A stretch of DNA of 64,000 bases from JADJLQ01 sp038251405. GTDB lineage: Bacteria > Bacteroidota > Bacteroidia > Chitinophagales > Saprospiraceae. The translations under genes were made by a program, and so were the position numbers. The stretch lies in the NCBI GenBank assembly GCA_038251405.1, contig JBBSBH010000009.1:1-64000 (forward strand), in the 5' to 3' direction. This document shows positions 1 through 8,019 of the stretch, piece after piece; positions within the stretch are counted from its first letter, which is position 1, and every line of letters starts with the position of its first letter. Below the pieces are notes generated by a model. It searched no databases, had not been told where the DNA came from, and was given only the letters and a program-made list of their open reading frames with translations.

Positions 1-437
1 GACTAAAAAATACTTCTGAAACCTGGATAGCCTCCATCTTTTTGGTACTGAACCTAGTCAAATTGGCTGGGGAGGTACCCTATTTTATATACTCAACTTG
101 CCGAGACATTGTTGCTAAGGTCTTCGATTCATTATATACCACCCTATTGAAATTTTGGCTTTCTAAAACTTATTCAGCAACCTCTATTTATATTGAATTT
201 AAATGGTAAGAAATAATTACATTTTCAAAACTCAGGGTTAACCTCGATAAATAGTTGGTTTTCAATTCAACTATTTCATCGACCGCTGGCAATTTTTGCT
301 TCAGCTGCAAAAATTGGGTTTAAGACTTTTTTATCCCCTTCTTATACTTGAAGCGCTTTTTAGTCATTTTTAATGCCTTGCGGATAGCACGATGACTCAA
401 TAAAGAGTATTTTTAATCATAATAAATCCATTTGATC
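1..437. other. Intergenic region with structured repeat, no intact gene
   Basis: No convincing reading frame is visible on either strand. The stretch holds one copy of a hairpin-rich element (191-320) whose other copy lies inverted at 23.9-24.1 kb. The flanking bases look like decayed coding or mobile-element DNA, but I could not identify a family. The promoter of the following dehydrogenase pair should lie at its right end; no perfect TAnnTTTG box is visible there. Confidence 0.5.
191..320 (+). repeat. Structured repeat element, left copy (inverted relative to 23933-24147)
   Basis: The segment reads as the reverse complement of 23933-24147. It contains two perfect hairpins: arms 249-257 and 268-276 (AAATAGTTG/CAACTATTT, 10-nt loop) and arms 290-299 and 307-316 (CAATTTTTGC/GCAAAAATTG, 7-nt loop), next to a GGTTAACC palindrome. 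Over the hairpin part the two copies differ mainly in the linker between the hairpins, so stems are kept while the linker varies. This copy lacks about 80 bp present in the right copy; the gap sits between short ACTCA repeats, as expected for a slippage deletion. Confidence 0.75.
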
Positions 438-959
438 ATGAATAGAAGATCTACTCTAAAGCATTTGCTTGGAGCCACGGGTGCTTTAATCACTTTACCG
501 GCATGGGCTAATTCCTGGAATGCAAAGTCCTTACGGTTATATAGCTCCACTTTCACTGCCTCTCAGCAGGACATATTGACAGCGGTAGTAGATACTATCA
601 TTCCTTCCAGCCCGGATAAAATGGGAGCACTTACGGTAGGTGTTGATTCGTTTCTACAAAAACTTTTTGATAAATGCTATGAACAGGAGGTGAAGGATAA
701 TGTAAAGGCTCAATTGACAGCTTTGGATAATAAAGCGATGACCACCTATGGAACTTCATTTAGTGCATGCACCTATGATCAGAGAATCACTTTATTAAAC
801 CAGCTGTCAATTTCAGAAGATAAAAGTGAATTCGATTTTTTCAAATTAATCAAAACTGAAACTATCCGCGGCTACAATACTTCTGAGCCCGTGATGACGC
901 ATTTAAACTACAAAGTGGCTCCGGGACATTATTATGGATGCGTAGATGTAAATGCATAA
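438..959 (+). CDS. Gluconate 2-dehydrogenase subunit 3-like protein, Tat-exported
   Basis: A 173-residue protein of the gluconate 2-dehydrogenase subunit 3 family, the small partner of membrane or periplasmic GMC flavoproteins, needed for export or stability of the large subunit. I chose ATG 438 rather than a TTG two codons upstream, because it gives a clean twin-arginine leader, MNRRSTLKHLL, followed by a hydrophobic stretch and an A-x-A-like site near residue 20. The body carries the family pattern of a helix with DTIIP (residues about 49-53) and a C-terminal YYGCVD segment. It lies directly ahead of a GMC oxidoreductase, overlapping or nearly touching it, so the two form one unit. Folded co-export of the flavoprotein by Tat piggy-backing is inferred from how such pairs work. 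Confidence 0.85.
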   Translation: MNRRSTLKHLLGATGALITLPAWANSWNAKSLRLYSSTFTASQQDILTAVVDTIIPSSPDKMGALTVGVDSFLQKLFDKCYEQEVKDNVKAQLTALDNKAMTTYGTSFSACTYDQRITLLNQLSISEDKSEFDFFKLIKTETIRGYNTSEPVMTHLNYKVAPGHYYGCVDVNA

Positions 960-993
960 TCTCCAAATTCATCTATTAGATAAATCAAAAAAC

Positions 994-2697
994 ATGGTTA
1001 ACTTAAATATAGATTCTATCAAGAAAAGAACGTATGATGCGATCGTAATCGGGTCAGGCGCCAGTGGTGGCTGGGCTGCTAAAGAATTGTGCGATGCAGG
1101 TCTCAAGACATTAGTATTGGAACGCGGTAGAGAGGTAAAGCATATAGTTGATTATCCAACGGCCTCTAAAGCACCCTGGGAATTTGAATTTCGTGGTACG
1201 GTGCCTTTGGAAAAAAGAATTGGTATTACTGCCGGAAGATTTATAAGAGAAGAGTCGCTGCATTGGGCTTTGAAAGATGATGAACAACCAGTGATTTATG
1301 AAAAGCCATTCCGTTGGTTTCGCGGCTATCATGTCGGTGGTAAGTCATTGCTCTGGGCCAGGCAGACTCAACGATGGTCTGACTTTGATTTTACAGGACC
1401 GGAGCGCGATGGTTTCGCAGTGGATTGGCCTATTCGATACAAAGATCTGGAGCCCTGGTATACTCATGTAGAAATGTTTGCAGGGATTGCTGGTAATAAG
1501 GATGGCATTGAAGAATTGCCTGATAGCATGGTCATGCCGGGTTTTGAACAATCTTGTATAGAGACTTATTTTAAGGAGCAGGTAAAAAAGAATTATCCTG
1601 ACAGACATGTTATCCAGGGTCGGTGCGCTCATCTCACTGATCCCCAGGAAATACATAAGCAGCAAGGCCGCAATAAATGCCAAAATCAAAACATGTGCAA
1701 TCGCGGTTGTATCTATGGCGCCTATTTTAGCAGTAATGCATCCACTATACCCTGGGCCATGAAAACTGGAAAACTCACTATGCGACCAGATGCAGTGGTG
1801 CATTCCGTGATCTATGATGAAAAAAAAGGTCGGGCTACCGGAGTGCGTATCATCGATAGACTGAGTCATGAAATGATGGAGTTCAAAGCGAAAATAATTT
1901 TTGTAAACGCCTCCACGATCAACAGTTCTGCCATTTTATTAAATAGCAAGTCGGAGCGATTCCCCAATGGCCTGGGAAATGATAATGGCATCATGGGTAA
2001 ATATCTTGCCTGGCATAATTATCGGGGCAAAGCGAATGCTCAATACGAAGGATTCACAGATAAAAAGACGGATGGTCGTAATCCGAGTAATAGCTATATA
2101 CCCCGGTTTCGCAATGTAAGAGCTCAAGAGACTGACTTCCTGAGAGGCTATGCCATAGGTATTGGCGGCGGTCGCGGAAGCAGGTCCGATACCAGTATGA
2201 TCGGCGAACAACTGCGCGATAATATTCTCCATCCCGAGCTGGGTCCATGGGGCATCAGCAGCTGGATGATGGGCGAGTGTGTGCCCTCTGAACAAAATCA
2301 CCTCCGATTATCAGAAGACAAAAAAGATAAATACGGCATACCCCAGATAATACTTTCCTGTGACTGGACCGATAACGATGATAAAATGGTAGCCGACTAT
2401 ATCGAGCAGTCCAAAGAAATGTTTGCAAAAGCGGGCTTCACTAATATCACTGCTGTAGATACAAAATCCCCTCCAGGATCCGATATCCATGAAATGGGCG
2501 GAATGCGCATGGGTCGCGACCCCAAGACTTCCCTATTGAATGGATGGAACCAACTGCATCAATGCAAAAATGTATTTGTTACCGATGGCGCATGCATGAC
2601 CAGTACCAGCACGCAAAATCCTACTTTGACTTTCATGGCAATTACGGCGCGGGCAGCTAATCATGCGGTGGAGGAATTGAAGAAAAGGAATTTGTAG
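994..2697 (+). CDS. GMC family FAD-dependent sugar oxidoreductase
   Basis: A 567-residue GMC flavoprotein of the type paired with gluconate dehydrogenase subunit 3; relatives oxidise sugars, including at C3 to 3-keto-glycosides. The Rossmann FAD-binding motif GSGASGG is at residues 20-26. The C-terminal GMC signature is present, with H499 (HEMGGMRMG) and N542 (STQNPTLT) as the expected catalytic His/Asn pair. A cysteine-rich stretch, CQNQNMCNRGC, lies near residues 230-240. ATG 994 is preferred because it begins the usual VNLNID leader; an earlier ATG at 952 would add 14 residues and overlap the upstream gene by 8 bp. It has no leader of its own, fitting export with its partner. The exact substrate cannot be read from the sequence. 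Confidence 0.88.
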   Translation: MVNLNIDSIKKRTYDAIVIGSGASGGWAAKELCDAGLKTLVLERGREVKHIVDYPTASKAPWEFEFRGTVPLEKRIGITAGRFIREESLHWALKDDEQPVIYEKPFRWFRGYHVGGKSLLWARQTQRWSDFDFTGPERDGFAVDWPIRYKDLEPWYTHVEMFAGIAGNKDGIEELPDSMVMPGFEQSCIETYFKEQVKKNYPDRHVIQGRCAHLTDPQEIHKQQGRNKCQNQNMCNRGCIYGAYFSSNASTIPWAMKTGKLTMRPDAVVHSVIYDEKKGRATGVRIIDRLSHEMMEFKAKIIFVNASTINSSAILLNSKSERFPNGLGNDNGIMGKYLAWHNYRGKANAQYEGFTDKKTDGRNPSNSYIPRFRNVRAQETDFLRGYAIGIGGGRGSRSDTSMIGEQLRDNILHPELGPWGISSWMMGECVPSEQNHLRLSEDKKDKYGIPQIILSCDWTDNDDKMVADYIEQSKEMFAKAGFTNITAVDTKSPPGSDIHEMGGMRMGRDPKTSLLNGWNQLHQCKNVFVTDGACMTSTSTQNPTLTFMAITARAANHAVEELKKRNL

Positions 2698-2770
2698 GCC
2701 AGTAATTTTAAATTTTTTTACATCTAATTGATTAGTAGTATTTTAATCATACCACTTAAGCAAGTAATAA

Positions 2771-3082
2771 ATAAATAAAAATAGTTCTGGATTTGCAGAT
2801 AATCTCTTAAAAGCATTTGAACATATTAGAGAAGATGGCTTACCTTCAAATACTAAAGATGAGTGGTGGAGATTCGGAGCCGTAGTTATTAAACTTGGAT
2901 TTTCAGATTGGCTTTTACATATTTTACGAGAAGAAGATTTTGATATCATTCTATCACCATTTTATGTAGCTATTAAAGCTCTTGGGTCTGAGGAAGGTGA
3001 TGATTTTTTAGAAAGCAAAGCAGTAGAAATTAAAGGCGCAGCGAAGTTAGTGATGGAAGAGATAAAAGCAAGAATGAGCTAA
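2771..3082 (+). pseudogene. Headless hypothetical gene (3' fragment)
   Basis: An open frame of 103 codons runs from a stop at 2768 to TAA at 3082 with good coding character (acidic, amphipathic, ending EEIKARMS) but contains no ATG, GTG or TTG near its 5' end; its only ATGs are in the last dozen codons. The likeliest reading is the 3' part of a gene whose start was lost at the left edge of the accessory patch. A tryptophan pair (DEWWRFG) and IKLGFSDWL stand out, but I recognise no family. It sits directly downstream of the GMC gene and upstream of the DUF2442 gene. Confidence 0.5.
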
Positions 3083-3218
3083 TCCATATTATTAAAATGT
3101 TTTCACAGATCCATGCCAATTTGGTAATCTTTATGCCAAATATTTTTGAATATTTGGTAATACTGATTTTCTTTTACTCGAATGAGCATGAGTCGAAAAA
3201 AATTACAAAACGATTAAA

Positions 3219-3509
3219 ATGAGAATAATAGTTGACTATAAGGATTCCGAATCTGGATTTGACTCATTAAAGATTGATTCCGCAAAGTACTTGTCGGACT
3301 ATGCTATTCGGATAATATTTAGTGCTGGAAATGAAAGACTGGTTGACTTTAAACCTTTTTTATCAAAGTCACTTCATCCTTCGATTAAAAAATATCTTGA
3401 TGAAAATAAGTTTTCGAATTTTTCATTGAATGATGGAAATTTAAATTGGAATGATTACGATTTAATCTTCCCAATATCGGATTTATATAATGGAAGGATT
3501 GGAGCATAA
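3219..3509 (+). CDS. DUF2442 domain protein
   Basis: A 96-residue protein of the DUF2442 family. Diagnostic segments are a beta strand with the pattern RIIFSAGNERLVDFKPFL (about residues 31-48), SLHPSIKKYLDE, and the C-terminal NWNDYDLIFPISDLYNG. Family members are short soluble proteins of unknown function, often next to DUF4160 genes or in toxin-antitoxin-like contexts; no DUF4160 partner is seen here. It is preceded by an A/T-rich leader with an imperfect CCAAATT inverted repeat. It stands alone within a run of small plus-strand genes, so its context gives little functional information. Confidence 0.75.
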   Translation: MRIIVDYKDSESGFDSLKIDSAKYLSDYAIRIIFSAGNERLVDFKPFLSKSLHPSIKKYLDENKFSNFSLNDGNLNWNDYDLIFPISDLYNGRIGA

Positions 3510-3726
3510 ACCACGAAAAGACAATGCACGATATCAAAACATTGGGGGTTTAAATTGTGTAATCCAAACTATCTGCTGTGCAAAAAGTAAGGCCTATCTA
3601 GATAGGAAAGTAGCCCGACTACCAAACGATTTCATATTGCAATTCTTCGAAATTAACCCAGGAAATAATAACTTTGAATCCAAGGAATTTTTATAACCTT
3701 CACTTTAAATTAAACGATTAAATAAA

Positions 3727-4050
3727 ATGGCTTCCGACCAAAAATTTGTGGATTTCGTTTTGGATCAAATCGAAAATTCAGGGGAAATAACTGCTAAAAA
3801 GATGTTCGGTGAATACGGGATTTATTCAAATGGAAAAATATTTGGACTAATTTGCGACAATAAACTATTCATAAAACCAACAATATCAGGACGAGAATTT
3901 ATTGGTGAGGTGGTTGAAGCACCTCCATACAAGGGTGCAAAACCAAGCTTTCTAATTGAAGACAAAATTGAGGATAGAGAATGGTTAAGTGAGTTGGTTA
4001 GAATTTCAATAAAAGAGCTGCCCATGCCAAAACCAAAGAAGAAAAAATAA
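3727..4050 (+). CDS. TfoX N-terminal domain protein
   Basis: A 107-residue stand-alone TfoX_N domain. The signature KMFGEYGIYSNGKIFGLI (residues about 21-38) is followed by NKLFIKP and a GAKPSFLIED segment, then a short helix and a lysine-rich tail ending PKPKKKK. In gammaproteobacteria TfoX regulates competence, but isolated N-terminal domains like this are widespread and have no proven role. The protein lacks the C-terminal TfoX domain. It has no operon partner and lies about 180 bp from its next neighbour. The family assignment is firm; the function is not known. Confidence 0.85.
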   Translation: MASDQKFVDFVLDQIENSGEITAKKMFGEYGIYSNGKIFGLICDNKLFIKPTISGREFIGEVVEAPPYKGAKPSFLIEDKIEDREWLSELVRISIKELPMPKPKKKK

Positions 4051-4232
4051 CGGCCACTATCCGGGTAAACCCCATATTCCCAATTATCCATAATCCCAGG
4101 TGAACACGGAGAATACCTGGGAGAAGTTACAACGCCTCAAGACACAAAATTGATTGTCGCTACTGTTACAATAATCAATAAATTTCTAGTTGAACCCATT
4201 ACAAAACTAATTAACTCATAATAAAAAATAAT

Positions 4233-4805
4233 ATGCGAAAAGTAATAGCAGGAATCAATATGACCCTCGACGGGTATTGCGACCATACAGCAATCATTCC
4301 AGATGAAGAAATACATCAACATTACACAGACTTGTTACGTAATGCAGACACTATTTTATATGGAAGAATAACCTATCAACTCATGGAATATTGGCGAACT
4401 TTGATATATAATCCTTCGGGCACGAAATCAATGGATGACTTCGCTCTTGTAATGGACAGCATTCCTAAAATTGTTTTTTCACATACGCTTAAAAATGTTG
4501 ATTGGCCCAGCTCAAAATTGTCAAACCAACCTATTGAAGAAGTAGTCTCAGAACTCAAGCATTCCCGTCCGGCATCAGGTGGGGGCGGGAGTAAAGACAT
4601 TTTAGTCGGTAGTCGGAGTTTAATTATGCACTTACTGAAACTTAATTTAATTGATGAATTCCAACTTTGCATTCACCCCGTTATAGCAGGAAGCGGTTTA
4701 CCATTATTTGAAAATTTAAACGATAGGACTACGCTTAAACTCTTATCGACTAAAACATTTAGTGGTGGCGCTGTAATACTTTACTATGAACCCGTAAAAC
4801 GATAA
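4233..4805 (+). CDS. RibD C-terminal/dihydrofolate reductase-like protein
   Basis: A 190-residue protein of the RibD C-terminal (bacterial bifunctional deaminase-reductase) superfamily, often annotated as dihydrofolate reductase family. Visible marks are the N-terminal MRKVIAGINMTLDGY strand and loop, LLRNADTILYGRITYQLM (about residues 31-48), the nucleotide-binding KDILVGSRSL segment after a GGGGS turn, and the C-terminal IDEFQLCIHPVIAGSGLPLF. Family members are probably NADPH-dependent reductases; the natural substrate of this stand-alone group is unknown. It lies among unrelated accessory genes and is probably transcribed alone, or with the DUF1801 gene 37 bp downstream. Confidence 0.85.
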   Translation: MRKVIAGINMTLDGYCDHTAIIPDEEIHQHYTDLLRNADTILYGRITYQLMEYWRTLIYNPSGTKSMDDFALVMDSIPKIVFSHTLKNVDWPSSKLSNQPIEEVVSELKHSRPASGGGGSKDILVGSRSLIMHLLKLNLIDEFQLCIHPVIAGSGLPLFENLNDRTTLKLLSTKTFSGGAVILYYEPVKR

Positions 4806-4842
4806 ACCAACGAATAACTAACATGGATATCCGGAATTTTAT

Positions 4843-5277
4843 ATGACCATAGAAGAAGAAATCAATAATTATATGGACAGCCAACCTGAACCAAAACGCG
4901 GAGACATGCAAACAGTACACCACATCATTCTGCAAGTAATGCCAGCATGTAAATTATGGTTCCTGGATGGTAAAAACAGTGAAAATAAAATTGTTTCCAA
5001 TCCTAATATAGGTTATGGACTTCACTTCATAAAATATGTTGATGGAAAAACAAAAGCGTTTTATCAAATTGGTATCAGTGCAAACAAAACCGGAATCTCT
5101 GTCTATCTCCTGGGTATTAAAGATAAGAAATACTTAGCCCAGACATATGGAAAAAACCTCGGCAAGGCGAGTATAAGCGGATATTGTATTAAGTTCAAAA
5201 CACTGAAAGATATAAACAGGGATGTACTGGAAGAGGCCATACGATATGGAGTTGAGCACGAAAAAGCAACGAACTAA
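4843..5277 (+). CDS. DUF1801 domain protein
   Basis: A 144-residue DUF1801 (YdhG-like) protein. The start MTIEEEINNYMDSQPEPKRGDMQ, the LWFLDGK segment near residue 39, NPNIGYGLHFIKY and the C-terminal YCIKFKTLKDINRDVLEEAIRYG match the family layout. The fold is related to frataxin-like alpha/beta proteins and the function is unknown. It starts 37 bp after the RibD-like gene, so the two may be co-transcribed. A patch of different composition follows its stop codon. Confidence 0.8.
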   Translation: MTIEEEINNYMDSQPEPKRGDMQTVHHIILQVMPACKLWFLDGKNSENKIVSNPNIGYGLHFIKYVDGKTKAFYQIGISANKTGISVYLLGIKDKKYLAQTYGKNLGKASISGYCIKFKTLKDINRDVLEEAIRYGVEHEKATN

Positions 5278-5280
5278 TAA

Positions 5281-5430
5281 TCGAGTGGACGGCCTCATCA
5301 GCTGTTGCCGATAAGGAGCGAACCAGCTGACGGCAGGTATGTCTCATGACCTTATCGCTTATCCCAGCTACATGTCCATCTTGGGCAAAAGCCTGCCACT
5401 GCATACAGCCGGAAATATTCTTCATAATTA
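5281..5430. other. GC-richer non-coding patch with inverted repeat
   Basis: This stretch is visibly richer in G and C than the genes around it. It contains a perfect 8-bp inverted repeat CGATAAGG (5309-5316)/CCTTATCG (5350-5357), two CAGCTG sites and a GCAGGC-type repeat. A minus-strand frame is open through it but runs into the DUF1801 gene and matches nothing I know. It may be a remnant of foreign DNA or a palindromic intergenic unit. Confidence 0.35.
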
Positions 5431-5458
5431 ACAAGGGAAGTAATAACTTTAAAATTTA

Positions 5459-6649
5459 ATGGTATTAAACTTCGACATCATAGTTATAGGGAAGGGTTTG
5501 GTGGGATCTGCAGCAGCAAAATATCTCTCGAAAAGTCATCAAAAAGTTGCCATTATTGGACCTGACGAGCCCAAAGACAATGATTCAGCACTGGTGTATG
5601 CCAGTCATTATGACCAGGCCAGAATTCAAAGAATTATGGGTAAAGATGAGGTGTGGACAAGGCTCAATGTAGATGCTGCCTTAGAATATGAGGCCATCCA
5701 AAAAGAAAGCGGTATTGAATTTCATAAAGGCGTCGGTTGCTTATATGTAAATCCCTATGGTGAAGATGAGTATCTGAGAAATTTGCCCATACTTGCACAA
5801 AAATTTAATGTCCAGTATAGCTTATTTACAACCGACCAGGATAATTATTATAGCGGGTTTTTGTTTCCTGAAAAATCAGTAGGAATATTGGAGACGAGTC
5901 CATCAGGCTATATCAATCCCCAACTTTTAATGAAGGCGCAACTTAAAATTTATAAAAATACCGGTGGTTTTACTTTTTCAGATACCGTTGTTGATGTAAC
6001 CTATTCAAATGATGGGCTCTTTGTACTAAAAACTGAAAGTGGGAAAATATATGCTGCCCCAAAAGTATTGGTGGCAACAGGATCTTTTATGAACCATCTT
6101 AATATTCTACCTCAAAAACTAAAACTTAAAACGAAATGCGAAGTGGTGCTTTTGGTAAAAATAAATGAAGAAATGGTATCCCGCTATTCTTCACTTCCAT
6201 CGTTGCTTTATGAAATAGATGAAGAGGAGACGGATGGAATTTACTTGATTCAGCCAGTAAAATATCCCGATGGGAATTATTACCTAAAGATCGGTGCTAA
6301 CTCACCGTACGATATATACTTTGAAAGTCTGGAACAGATACAAGACTGGTTCCGTAAGGGGAACAGTGAAACACATGCCCCAGGACTACTTAAAGCCATC
6401 CATAAAATTTTACCTTCACTGAACTTAGAATGTGTACTGACAAAAAAGTGTATTATTAGCAGAACAGTAACCGGCAGGCCCTATATAGGAGAAACTTCTA
6501 TGGCTGGGCTTTTTTTGGCTGGTGGATGCAATGGTTACTCCGCCATGTGTTCAGACGCTATAGGCAGGGTGGCATCCCAGCTTGTATTAAAAGGAGCTTT
6601 TCCTGAAAATTATCCTCCAAATGCATTTAATATAATGTATGAGGCGTAA
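5459..6649 (+). CDS. FAD-dependent oxidoreductase, DAO (sarcosine/amino-acid oxidase-like) family
   Basis: A 396-residue soluble flavoprotein of the D-amino-acid oxidase fold. The N-terminal dinucleotide-binding motif GKGLVGSAAAKYL lies at about residues 12-24, an E/D-type strand follows (VAIIGPDEP), and the C-terminal FAD contact RTVTGRPYIGE...GLFLAGGCNGYSAM is near residues 345-375. It resembles the monomeric sarcosine oxidase and N-methyl amino acid oxidase branch, but the covalent-flavin cysteine cannot be assigned by eye and the substrate is unknown. No leader peptide is present. A decayed second copy of its 3' end lies on the far side of the beta-lactamase gene (7674-7877). Confidence 0.8.
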   Translation: MVLNFDIIVIGKGLVGSAAAKYLSKSHQKVAIIGPDEPKDNDSALVYASHYDQARIQRIMGKDEVWTRLNVDAALEYEAIQKESGIEFHKGVGCLYVNPYGEDEYLRNLPILAQKFNVQYSLFTTDQDNYYSGFLFPEKSVGILETSPSGYINPQLLMKAQLKIYKNTGGFTFSDTVVDVTYSNDGLFVLKTESGKIYAAPKVLVATGSFMNHLNILPQKLKLKTKCEVVLLVKINEEMVSRYSSLPSLLYEIDEEETDGIYLIQPVKYPDGNYYLKIGANSPYDIYFESLEQIQDWFRKGNSETHAPGLLKAIHKILPSLNLECVLTKKCIISRTVTGRPYIGETSMAGLFLAGGCNGYSAMCSDAIGRVASQLVLKGAFPENYPPNAFNIMYEA

Positions 6650-6749
6650 TGGTGATTTTATAAAAATTGGATATTTTTGAAAAGCAGTAGTTTCAAACCA
6701 GGAATGGAGCGTCGATTGTAAAATAACAGACGCAGCCTAACAAAGAAAA

Positions 6750-7649
6750 ATGAAAAGAAAACTATCTTTAACAATTTGCCTATTATTAGTCTTTATATTT
6801 TCAAAGGCACAAGTAGATATTTTGAAAGATAAAATTGAAAAGATTTTAAAGGACAAAAATGCAACAGTTGGAGTTTCAATAGTCGCAAACAATTATAAGG
6901 ACACCTTGAATATTAATGGAAATGAGCATTTTCCAATGCAAAGTGTATATAAATTTCCTATTGCACTTGCAGTTTTATCAGAAATTGACAAAAAGAAGTT
7001 TGTTTTAAATCAGAAAATAAAAATCCCAAAAAAAGATCTACTTCCAGGCACCTGGAGCCCAATTAGGGAAGATTTTCCAAATGGTACAACATTGACTATT
7101 GCCGAAATAATAAAGTACACCATATCACAAAGTGACAATAATGGTTGCGATATTTTATTACGCCTTATTGGTGGGACTAATGCTGTTGATGATTTTTTAG
7201 TACAAAATAAATTTTCAGATATTTCAGTCAAAGCAACAGAGGAAGAAGCACATAAAGAATGGAGTATTCAATACCAAAATTGGGCTACCCCTATTTCTCT
7301 GAATAATCTATTAATGAAGTCATACGATTTAACAAAAAACAAAATATTATCCCAAAAAAGTTATAAGTTCATTTGGAAAGTTATGACAGAAACTTCTACC
7401 GGGACAAAAAGGCTCAAAGGACAACTTCCTGAGAAAACAATTGTAGCTCATAAAACAGGGACATCAGGAACTAATGGGAAAAACGTGATTGCAGCTACTA
7501 ATGATATTGGAATTATTAAGCTACCGAATGGAGAACCAATTTTTATAAGTATTTTAGTTTCTGATTCAATAGAAAATCAAGAAACAAACGAAAAAATTAT
7601 TTCAGACATTGCGAAAATAACCTGGGATTATTATGCAAATAAAAAGTAG
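6750..7649 (+). CDS. Class A beta-lactamase (subclass A2 type)
   Basis: A 299-residue periplasmic serine beta-lactamase that hydrolyses penicillins and/or cephalosporins. A signal peptide covers about residues 1-20 (cleavage near SKA-Q). All class A motifs are present: S65-V-Y-K68 (nucleophile and general base), S128-D129-N130, a glutamate cluster at 164-166 in the omega-loop position, and K235-T-G-T-S-G. Length and the LLPGTWSPIREDFPNGT segment fit the subclass A2 enzymes of Bacteroidota (CfxA/CblA/CGA-like). It is A+T-rich and flanked on both sides by related copies of the upstream flavoprotein 3' end, so it may have been inserted between duplicated sequences. Whether it confers resistance or is a housekeeping enzyme cannot be decided here. 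Confidence 0.92.
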   Translation: MKRKLSLTICLLLVFIFSKAQVDILKDKIEKILKDKNATVGVSIVANNYKDTLNINGNEHFPMQSVYKFPIALAVLSEIDKKKFVLNQKIKIPKKDLLPGTWSPIREDFPNGTTLTIAEIIKYTISQSDNNGCDILLRLIGGTNAVDDFLVQNKFSDISVKATEEEAHKEWSIQYQNWATPISLNNLLMKSYDLTKNKILSQKSYKFIWKVMTETSTGTKRLKGQLPEKTIVAHKTGTSGTNGKNVIAATNDIGIIKLPNGEPIFISILVSDSIENQETNEKIISDIAKITWDYYANKK

Positions 7650-7673
7650 AAAAAAGATAAACTGTCACCAATA

Positions 7674-7877
7674 GTGAAAAACACGCCGCCGCTCTTATTA
7701 AAGCCACCCATAAACTTTACTTTTCTTGAACTTAGAATGTGTACGGTCAGTTATCCCAAAAAGATTATCCTCAACATTCATTTTAGTATAATGTATGAGC
7801 ATAAATAGTAATTTAAAACAATTTGGATGTATTTAATAAGTAATAGCTTCAAACCAGGAATAGAGCACCTTTGTATA
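7674..7877 (+). pseudogene. Decayed duplicate of the flavoprotein 3' end and downstream region
   Basis: Bases 7674-7745 match 6366-6442 inside the DAO-family gene (shared TTAAAGCC, AACTTAGAATGTGTAC). Bases 7755-7877 match 6605-6718, covering the last codons, the stop region and about 70 bp of downstream DNA (shared GATTATCCTC/AATTATCCTC, TATAATGTATGAG, TTCAAACCAGGAAT). About 160 bp of the gene between these blocks is missing, and stops interrupt the frame. It is therefore an internally deleted remnant of a second copy. Confidence 0.8.
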
Positions 7878-8019
7878 ATGAATGTTTGGGTTGGATCTAT
7901 AGTATTCTTGTGCCTAATTTTAAAATAAATAGTTCAATAGCCAGTGTTTAAAATCATAAGCAACAGTAAAAGAAAGAAGACCTGAAGTTATTTATATAAG
8001 CATATCAATAAATATTAAT

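Noticed and set aside
3490..3696. Plus-strand frame of 68 codons overlapping the end of the DUF2442 gene
   Set aside because: It overlaps a supported gene by 20 bp, has no recognisable domain and an irregular composition; probably chance or debris.
5195..5434. Minus-strand frame of 79 codons through the GC-rich patch
   Set aside because: It runs antisense into the DUF1801 gene and matches no family; open mainly because of composition.
6650..6760. GCCTAAC-like sequence before the beta-lactamase as an integron attC site
   Set aside because: No matching GTTRRRY partner at the right distance, no paired inner boxes and no integrase in the window; the duplication of the flavoprotein 3' end explains the region better.
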